Of a stretch of 37,248 nt of DNA, positions 7,477 to 13,832 are shown piece by piece. A program made the translations under genes and the position numbers. The stretch lies in contig VGRX01000012.1 in assembly GCA_016875215.1 (NCBI GenBank), positions 1-37,248 of the forward strand. The letters are read 5' to 3'. Below the pieces are notes generated by a model that did no database searches, was not told the origin of the DNA, and saw only the letters and a program-made list of their open reading frames with translations. The DNA is from Deltaproteobacteria bacterium (GTDB taxonomy: Bacteria > Myxococcota_A > UBA9042 > CAIXZC01). Within the stretch, counting starts at the first letter, position 1; each line of letters begins with the position of its first letter.

Positions 7477-8962
7477 TCCGACGACTGCTCGCCACCAGCC
7501 GCTCCGCACGTGCGGGATCCAGGTGGAATCCGAGCGTCTTCTCCCCCTCGACGAGCACCTGGCCGGGCCGGCCCTTCTTCATCGCCTGGACGTTCTTGCG
7601 GCGGGTCCACATGACCTCGACGAAGCCGGATCTCGGGGCCTTGCTGTAGTGTGCCGCCAGGTGCGCGGCATCGAGCAGCGTCTCGGTATCGGGTTCCTGC
7701 CCGCGGGCCAGCGGGACGACGACGTGGCAACCGGGAAACCCCCGCACGTGCAGCCACACATCGTGCGGCGAGGCCACCTGGAAGGTCAGGGCGTGATTGT
7801 CCTTCCCTTCCCTCCCGACCAGGATCGGCCGGCCGGTCTGCGATTCGAAGCGGCGGTATGGGAGGCGGCCAGGGGCCGTGCGGGCCCTCGGCCCCATCGG
7901 AGGGGAGGGGGAGGGGACGAGCCGCCCAGCGATCTCCGCCAACTTCCTCCTCATCTCCTCCTGTCGGGCGCGGATCTTGGGCAGCCCCCTGACCCCCTTG
8001 CGGTAGCGGGCGAAGAGCTTCTCCATGTTCTCTTTCGGGCCAAGGCTCGGGTCAAGCGGGATGTCGACGTCCTCGCCGGTCTCCGAGTACAGGTTCGGCA
8101 CGACGAGACCCACCATGCCCCGCTTCGCCAGGCGGAGGTTGACCTTCAGCAGCTCTCCGAACAGCCGGAACCGGTCCCCCGCCAGGGCCTTTGCCTCGTC
8201 CTCCGCCAGCCTTGCCAGCGTCTTCTCCACTTTCTTCCGTTCGGCCCGGAGTCGTGATTCGACGCGCACCCGCTCGGCCTCGGCTTCCAGGCGCTGCGCC
8301 TCTTCCGAATACATCTGGTCGATGCGGGCGGACGGACCAGGCAGGGCCTGGAGCCGACACGTCGCGGACGCCCCGCCCCCTGCGTCCGGCCTGCGCGGTG
8401 GCGGCACATACACCCGCCCGGGGAGCAGGTCCCGCCGATGCGACGAGGACGGCCTCAACGCCGCCAGGATCCTCCATTCGCCATCCGTCAGGAACAGGTT
8501 GCCGTGGTGCCCGCTCCCCTCGAACACGAGCAGAGTCGTGTCCTCCGGACCGCCAGCCTCCCCACTGCCATCGGTTACGGGAGCAGCCATCGGAGCGGGA
8601 TCAGCCACTCGAGCCAGCATGGCCAACAGAACGCTGCTGCCCCCGCGGGTGAAAAGAAGAACCACTACCCGGTCCGCCCAGGGCATCTCGACCGCGGCGA
8701 GCCTGGTCCCGGCAAGCTCCTTGCGCAGCTTGGCGCAGAAGGCCGGAATCGGGGTCAGCGTGTCGCAACGGCGGGCGGTCAGGTGCATCCTCGCAAGCCT
8801 GGCCTCAGTCTCGAAGTAGAGCAACAACGTCTGCCCGGGCCGTCGGATGCCCAGGCAGACGGCACTGTCCGACGGCTGGCGCACCTCCTGCACCACGCCG
8901 CCGCATGCCTCCGCTGCCACCTCTTGCGCCACTGCGGCAAGCTCGTGCAACGCCAGGTTCAT
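7457..8962 (-). CDS. rqcH: Ribosome quality-control NFACT protein RqcH
   Basis: RqcH (Rqc2/FbpA family) binds stalled 50S subunits carrying peptidyl-tRNA and recruits tRNA-Ala to add C-terminal alanine tails marking the chain for degradation. The 501-residue product has an N-terminal NFACT-N domain, a charged helical/coiled-coil middle (about residues 235-355, with LRAERKKVEKTLARL), and a C-terminal NFACT-R domain with DVWLHVRGFPGCHVV. Counting from ATG 8962 gives Asp97-Arg98, the pair known to be essential in Bacillus subtilis RqcH, which also supports this start; the 25 residues upstream in the same frame do not belong. A divergent promoter region separates it from the next gene. Confidence 0.93.
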   Translation of the reverse strand: MNLALHELAAVAQEVAAEACGGVVQEVRQPSDSAVCLGIRRPGQTLLLYFETEARLARMHLTARRCDTLTPIPAFCAKLRKELAGTRLAAVEMPWADRVVVLLFTRGGSSVLLAMLARVADPAPMAAPVTDGSGEAGGPEDTTLLVFEGSGHHGNLFLTDGEWRILAALRPSSSHRRDLLPGRVYVPPPRRPDAGGGASATCRLQALPGPSARIDQMYSEEAQRLEAEAERVRVESRLRAERKKVEKTLARLAEDEAKALAGDRFRLFGELLKVNLRLAKRGMVGLVVPNLYSETGEDVDIPLDPSLGPKENMEKLFARYRKGVRGLPKIRARQEEMRRKLAEIAGRLVPSPSPPMGPRARTAPGRLPYRRFESQTGRPILVGREGKDNHALTFQVASPHDVWLHVRGFPGCHVVVPLARGQEPDTETLLDAAHLAAHYSKAPRSGFVEVMWTRRKNVQAMKKGRPGQVLVEGEKTLGFHLDPARAERLVASSRRIDTPGY

Positions 8963-9015
8963 GCTCCCTGCCGCCTCCTTTCCAAACGCATGGAATCCTC
9001 CGTGCCGCGCCTCGC

Positions 9016-9044
9016 AGCATAGGCCGCTGCCGCGCAAAAAACAA
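9016..9044 (-). promoter_or_regulatory. Promoter for rqcH
   Basis: On the minus strand TTGTTT (9044-9039), a 17-bp spacer and TATGCT (9021-9016). Its -35 abuts the -35 of the rightward promoter at the palindrome ACAATTGT (9041-9048). Confidence 0.45.
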
Positions 9045-9073
9045 TTGTCCCCAGCCCCCTGGTCTGCTATAGA
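9045..9073 (+). promoter_or_regulatory. Promoter for the coiled-coil gene
   Basis: TTGTCC (9045-9050), 17-bp spacer, TATAGA (9068-9073), about 33 bp upstream of ATG 9106. It is back-to-back with the rqcH promoter. Confidence 0.55.
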
Positions 9074-9105
9074 AGTGGCAAGTCTGCTTGAACTGTGGAG
9101 CCTCC

Positions 9106-10092
9106 ATGAACTCGCTGCTTCTGCTGACTGCCTGCCTGCCTCTCGTCATCGCCGTGCGCCCCCTGTTCCTCTCCATCTTCAACCGCGGCCTGAAGGAGGA
9201 GCTCGAGGCCGCGCTGAAGGAGCGCAAGGAGCTCAAGGACAAGCTCGACCGCATGGAAGTCCGCCTCGAGGAGAAGGACAAGAAGATCAAGAAGCTTGGC
9301 GACCAGATCGAGACGGCGCAGAAGGATCTTCAAGATGAGAAGAACCGATGCCGGCAGCTCAAGGATGATGCCGGCAGGACCCGCAAGGTCGAGGAGGAAT
9401 CCGGCCGCAAGGAGGCCGCGTTCCAGCGGCAGCTCGAGACCCTCAATCTCACCCTGGCGGGTGTCCAGAAGGAGCTCGTCGACGCCAAGGAAAGGGCCGC
9501 TCGCTCCCAGGAGGATGCAGTGCGGTCGACCGAACGCGTCAAGCAGGTCGAGGCCCAGCTCGTCCAGACGAGGCAGGAGCTCCAGGCCCGCGACGCGGCC
9601 CCCCCTCCTCCCCCGCCCCCCCCTCTGCCGCAAGAGCCGGCCCGGAAGCCCCGGGAGGAAAAGGAGCAGCCGGAGCGCGACTTCCGCGCCGAGCTCCGCC
9701 AGGTCCGCAAGGAGCTGTTCGAGAAGGACCTGCTCCTGAAGTCCCTGCGGCGCAAGCTCGAGCACAATCGCAGGGCCTACATCATCACCATGATGCAGCT
9801 CGACCTCGCTCAGGACGAGCTGTGCCTGATCAAGACCGGGAGAATCCGGCGTGAGACGCAGCTTGCAAAGGCCCAGGTCCCCGCCGCCCCCCAGCCGCTC
9901 ATCGAGACCGCCGACACCCCCCACACCCCGGCCGATCTCGACGCCGACCCCGGGGCCGAGACGCCGGACGACCTGTACACCGAACCGGCAGGCGACCTCG
10001 CAACGGAACCCGCTGACGAGCCCTCGACCGGCACCACCGTGGAGCCCGCCGCGGAAGCGTCGATTCCGCCCGACCCCGCGGACAAGACGTAG
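9106..10092 (+). CDS. Membrane-anchored coiled-coil protein with polyproline linker
   Basis: A 328-residue protein. The N-terminal 24 residues are hydrophobic (MNSLLLLTACLPLVIAV...) and probably act as a signal anchor. Residues 28-165 are a long charged coiled coil rich in Glu, Lys and Arg heptads. An Ala-Pro stretch with eight consecutive prolines follows (about 167-175), then a second short coiled coil (190-245), and a Pro/Thr/Asp/Glu-rich, probably disordered tail. ATG 9106 is chosen over TTG 9088 because TGGAG lies 5 bp upstream and the anchor begins there. The family is not recognised; a scaffolding or envelope-spacing role is inferred. The polyproline run predicts a need for EF-P. Confidence 0.85.
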   Translation: MNSLLLLTACLPLVIAVRPLFLSIFNRGLKEELEAALKERKELKDKLDRMEVRLEEKDKKIKKLGDQIETAQKDLQDEKNRCRQLKDDAGRTRKVEEESGRKEAAFQRQLETLNLTLAGVQKELVDAKERAARSQEDAVRSTERVKQVEAQLVQTRQELQARDAAPPPPPPPPLPQEPARKPREEKEQPERDFRAELRQVRKELFEKDLLLKSLRRKLEHNRRAYIITMMQLDLAQDELCLIKTGRIRRETQLAKAQVPAAPQPLIETADTPHTPADLDADPGAETPDDLYTEPAGDLATEPADEPSTGTTVEPAAEASIPPDPADKT

Positions 10093-10148
10093 TCGCCCCT
10101 TGCGGGCGCACCCAGGACCCCGCACACGCGCGCAACTCATACCTGCCC

Positions 10149-10176
10149 TTGCGCGTCGCGGCGATTCTGGTATCAT
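10149..10176 (+). promoter_or_regulatory. Promoter for the TPR gene at 10237
   Basis: TTGCGC (10149-10154), 16-bp spacer and TATCAT (10171-10176), 60 bp upstream of ATG 10237, in the only sizeable gap between the two genes. Confidence 0.5.
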
Positions 10177-10236
10177 CCCGACGATTGAGGACTCGCCCCA
10201 CTGGCGGAACCCCGGTGGTTCCGAAGGAGCCTGCGC

Positions 10237-12540
10237 ATGAAACGGTTCGCCAATACCCTGTCCTGCCTCGCTGTCCTCCTGACCGCGGGCATGGCCTTCG
10301 CCCAGCCTGCCGTCGAGCCAGCCAATCCGGATCCGACCCCCGCACTCGGCGAGTCGGCTAGGACGGATTCGCCCGCGAATCCGGCCGAGCCGGCAAAAGT
10401 TGAAAAGCCGGCTAAGACCGATCCGACTCCCGCACTCGGCGAGCCGGCCAAGACCGATCCGACTCCCGCACTCGGCGAGCCGGCCAAGACGGATTCGCCC
10501 GCGAATCCGGCCGAGCCGGCAAAAGATAAAAAAAGGCGACCCTACACCTCGACGGAGTTCGAGGACGAGAACATGACCGACTTCGAGATCGAGAACTACG
10601 GCAAGATCGCGAAGATCCGGGAGGACAGTATCAAGAAGATGGTCGACCTGGTGGAGAACACCCCCAACTACCCCAACTTCGCGGACGTCTGCTACCGGAT
10701 CGCGGAGTACATGACCGAGAACATCAAGTTCCGTCTCGCCCTGGAGAACCGCCAGTACAAGAAGGACCTGGCCCGGTTCGAGGCGGGCGAGCTCAAGGAA
10801 GAGCCCGACCCGCCGCTCAAGGACTACTCGGGCACCTTGACCTACTACGAGAAGATCCTGGTCGAGCACCCCAAGTACGTGCGCATCGAGGAGGTTCTCT
10901 TCTTCGTGGGCCGCAACGGGGTCGAGACCGGCAAGGCACTCGGTGACGACAAGCTGGTCGAGAAGAGCGTCAAGTACCTGAACAAGCTTGACGAGATGTT
11001 TCCCAAGAGCCAGTTCCTCCCCAAGGCCTACCTGCTGGCTGCCGAGTACTTCTTCGCCAAGAACAACCTCTTCGAGGCGCTCAAGTACTACAAGAAGCTT
11101 GTCGACAACCACAAGGACGCGCCGATGTACCTCTACGCGCTCTACAAGCTGGGCTGGACCTACTACAACTACCAGCAGTACGACAACACGCTGCTCTGCT
11201 TCCAGGAGGTCATCCAGAAGCTCCGGGAGGCGGGCCGCGAGCAGGACACGCTTCGCAACATGACCCTCAAGGATTATGTGATCACGTTGTCCGAGGCGGG
11301 GCTGGGGTGGACCTCGGGTCGTGATTTCCTGTTCCAGGAGATCGGCCAGGACAAGGCCCACGCGGTGCTGCACGATCTGGCGGACATGCTGGCCCAGCGC
11401 GGCTTTTACGACGATGCGGTCGGCATCTACACCTACTTCATCAACCTCGACGTGAACTCTGCGGACGCGGTGGACTACTGGAACCGGATCCTGCGCATCT
11501 ACCGCTTCAACTTCCCGTTCGACGAGGTGGAGAAGAAGGTACGGGAGCTCCGCTTCTTCTTCCGGGCGGACGGTCCGTGGGTCGCCAACAACAAGGCCAG
11601 GGTGGAGGCCTCCGAAAAGGCGGCCGACCTGCTCATCAAGTGGGACCTGTCTCTTGCCGAGTTCTACCTGGAGGAGGCTCTCTACTTCAACAAGGGGGAG
11701 GACTCCTTCTTCCTGGCCACAGGCCGCTTCCGGGACACGATTGCCCAGGGGGCGGGCAAGCGGCTGGAGCAGGGGCTGGTGGGCCTGATGATGACGCACC
11801 TTGGCCTGTTCCGAACGGCCTCGGCGGGCCGGGTGATCTTCGTTGCCGAGAACGTGCTGGGGCTTGCGTACCCGGACGACTACAAGCTGCCGAGGAAGAT
11901 CCGTCGGATGACTCTGGACAAGAACGAAACCGAGTTCATGACGGCCAAGGACCAGTACCTCGCGCTGCCGGCACGCACCGGGCAGAAGCCGGACCTGAAG
12001 CCGTTCGCAGCGGTCGACCCGATCGCGTACGTCCTCTACAGCTCTGCGCTCATCTACTACACGCGGGGAATGAACGAGGAAGGACTGGCCGACCTGGATC
12101 GCCTGGTCGCACACGATGCCAACTCCGACTACCTCGGCTGGGCCATCGACATGATCTACCAGATGTCTGCCCGGGCCGAGGACTGGGCGGGCCTCCAGAA
12201 GCGCACCAAGGCCATGCTGGACGTGGGCAACACCCGCGTTGCACCGGCCGAGCAGGTGCGCGACTTCCTCTGCGCCGGCATGATCAACGAGGGCATAGTG
12301 CAGGCCGAGAAGGACAAGCGCTACGGTGATGCGCTCTCGAAGCTGTCCACCGCGGCCCAGACCTGTGCGGACAGCCTCGAGCGCGGGGCCGAGGCCCTCT
12401 ATCGTCTCGGCGAGATCGCAGAGAAGGGAGGCTTCATTCCGCAGGCCAAGGAAGCGTACCAGAAGGTCATCAACGAGTACGGGAAGTCGAAGTACAAGGG
12501 CATGGCCCAGCGGAACTACGGCAAGATCAAGAACAAGTAG
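10237..12540 (+). CDS. Exported TPR protein with repetitive N-terminal linker
   Basis: The 767-residue product has a signal peptide (residues 1-22, cleavage after AFA) and a Pro/Ala/Asp/Lys-rich linker (about 23-100) made of duplicated DPTPALGEPAKT and ANPAEPAK units. The rest is alpha-helical with TPR-like pairs such as AYLLAAEYFFAKNNLFEALK, YALYKLGWTYYNYQQYDNTL and ALYRLGEIAEKGGFIPQAKE. Large periplasmic or outer-membrane TPR proteins of this build are common in Myxococcota, including gliding and secretion accessory proteins, but there is no specific signature here. The next lipoprotein gene starts 29 bp downstream and may share its transcript. Start is clear: GAAGGAG precedes ATG. Confidence 0.88.
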   Translation: MKRFANTLSCLAVLLTAGMAFAQPAVEPANPDPTPALGESARTDSPANPAEPAKVEKPAKTDPTPALGEPAKTDPTPALGEPAKTDSPANPAEPAKDKKRRPYTSTEFEDENMTDFEIENYGKIAKIREDSIKKMVDLVENTPNYPNFADVCYRIAEYMTENIKFRLALENRQYKKDLARFEAGELKEEPDPPLKDYSGTLTYYEKILVEHPKYVRIEEVLFFVGRNGVETGKALGDDKLVEKSVKYLNKLDEMFPKSQFLPKAYLLAAEYFFAKNNLFEALKYYKKLVDNHKDAPMYLYALYKLGWTYYNYQQYDNTLLCFQEVIQKLREAGREQDTLRNMTLKDYVITLSEAGLGWTSGRDFLFQEIGQDKAHAVLHDLADMLAQRGFYDDAVGIYTYFINLDVNSADAVDYWNRILRIYRFNFPFDEVEKKVRELRFFFRADGPWVANNKARVEASEKAADLLIKWDLSLAEFYLEEALYFNKGEDSFFLATGRFRDTIAQGAGKRLEQGLVGLMMTHLGLFRTASAGRVIFVAENVLGLAYPDDYKLPRKIRRMTLDKNETEFMTAKDQYLALPARTGQKPDLKPFAAVDPIAYVLYSSALIYYTRGMNEEGLADLDRLVAHDANSDYLGWAIDMIYQMSARAEDWAGLQKRTKAMLDVGNTRVAPAEQVRDFLCAGMINEGIVQAEKDKRYGDALSKLSTAAQTCADSLERGAEALYRLGEIAEKGGFIPQAKEAYQKVINEYGKSKYKGMAQRNYGKIKNK
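10330..10525 (+). repeat. Nested coding repeats in the linker of the TPR protein
   Basis: A 36-bp unit is present at 10330-10365 (diverged), 10420-10455 and 10456-10491 (tandem, almost identical). A 34-bp unit at 10366-10399 recurs at 10492-10525, giving a 126-bp higher-order spacing. All are in frame and encode DPTPALGEPAKT-type and SPANPAEPAK-type peptides. Confidence 0.85.
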
Positions 12541-12569
12541 GCAGCCAGTCTGCCGGGAGGGTGCACTCC

Positions 12570-13733
12570 ATGAAGAACCGGGCCACTGCCGTTCTCGTGC
12601 TGGTCCTGCTGGCACTATGTCCGCTCGCTTGTGGCGGAGGAGACGGCGAGGAGACCCCTGCGGATGTCGGCGGAGCGGACCAGTCGGATGCTGCTGCGGT
12701 GAGCGATGCGCTGCCGGAAGACGATGCGCCGGGGGACATTGCGCCGGAGACGTCGGGGCCTCCGGAGCCCCCGGTCCCGGCTGACCCGCTTCCCGTGCCC
12801 GACAACGGCACCTACGTCTTCAGCGACGGCGCCAACAAGCTGACCCTGGCCTACAACGACAGCACGGTGTTCCTGCTCGAATCGTCGTTCGGCTGCGTCG
12901 GGGAGACCGGCTGCAAGGTGCGCCAGGAGTTCCTCCCGCTCACCTGCAACAAGGCGTATGAAAAGGGCTATTCGGCACCGGTCGTGGACGGCAGTTTCGT
13001 CATCCAGGGCATCAAGGACAGCGACACGCTGCACGGTGCGGTTTCTTCGTCCCAGGGGTTCAAGCTGCTCTACCTGCTCACGCCCACGGTCTCCTGCTGC
13101 TCCGCCTGGTTCGAGGCCACCGCAGCCTGGACCAAGAAGGACGACTGCTCCGGCTTTGCCACGCCGGACTGCGACCCGTACACGGATGGCAACTGTGCGG
13201 AGGGGATGAACTGCATCTTCGGTGCGAACGACAAGCCGGTGTGCATGGTCGCGGGCGAGGTCGAGCATGGCGGCAAGTGCGGCACCCAGGGCAACTGTGC
13301 GGACGGCGTGTGCATGAGCCTCTCCACCGACACGTCGCAGCACTGCTACAAGTACTGCAAGGCCGACGTCAACTGCGGGTACGGGATGCAGTGCCTCCAG
13401 ATTACCGACAAGCAGTGGAAGATCTGCAGCCTTCCGCCGGACCAGTTCGAGAGCTGCGATTTGCTCGAGCAGAACTGCACGAAGGCCGGCGAGGCCTGCT
13501 TCTGGACCTCGAGCACGATCAACAAGCCGGTCTGCCTGCCGGCCGGTGAAGGGCAGAAGGGGGATCCGTGTACCGAGTCCACCGACTGCGGCAAGGGGCT
13601 CGACTGCATCGCGGGCAAGAAGTGCCTGAAGCTGTGCAACACAGCGGAAGGGCAGGAACCCAAGTGCGACTCGGTGTTCACCGGCTGCTCCGCGCTTTAC
13701 GGACCACAGAGCGCCGGGTATTGTGGAGACTGA
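12570..13733 (+). CDS. Cys-rich lipoprotein
   Basis: The 387-residue product (ATG 12570, GGGAGG 9 bp upstream; an in-frame GTG at 12561 is too close to it) has a signal peptide with lipobox-like PLAC, Cys about 21, an acidic/Pro linker to residue 75, a beta-rich domain of about 130 residues, and a C-terminal half with many Cys in short loops (NCAEGMNC, GNCADGVC, NCGYGMQC, DCGKGLDC). The loops resemble the small disulphide repeats of secreted myxobacterial proteins. No catalytic motif is seen. A role in adhesion or binding at the cell surface is inferred only. Confidence 0.85.
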   Translation: MKNRATAVLVLVLLALCPLACGGGDGEETPADVGGADQSDAAAVSDALPEDDAPGDIAPETSGPPEPPVPADPLPVPDNGTYVFSDGANKLTLAYNDSTVFLLESSFGCVGETGCKVRQEFLPLTCNKAYEKGYSAPVVDGSFVIQGIKDSDTLHGAVSSSQGFKLLYLLTPTVSCCSAWFEATAAWTKKDDCSGFATPDCDPYTDGNCAEGMNCIFGANDKPVCMVAGEVEHGGKCGTQGNCADGVCMSLSTDTSQHCYKYCKADVNCGYGMQCLQITDKQWKICSLPPDQFESCDLLEQNCTKAGEACFWTSSTINKPVCLPAGEGQKGDPCTESTDCGKGLDCIAGKKCLKLCNTAEGQEPKCDSVFTGCSALYGPQSAGYCGD

Positions 13734-13767
13734 GGGCAAGCGGACACGGGCGTTCCGGGCCTTGCCC
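13734..13767 (+). terminator. Hairpin directly after the lipoprotein stop
   Basis: GGGCAAG (13734-13740) pairs with CTTGCCC (13761-13767), extended inside by CGGA/TCCG with a small bulge. It starts at the base after the TGA. There is no U-run, so it may be a transcript-stabilising or processing hairpin and not a classical terminator. Confidence 0.3.
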
Positions 13768-13832
13768 CGCTGCGAGCCGGGCGGGCTGACATCTCCTCCG
13801 GATCCGGGCGAGAAGCCGATGGGAGGTGCGTC

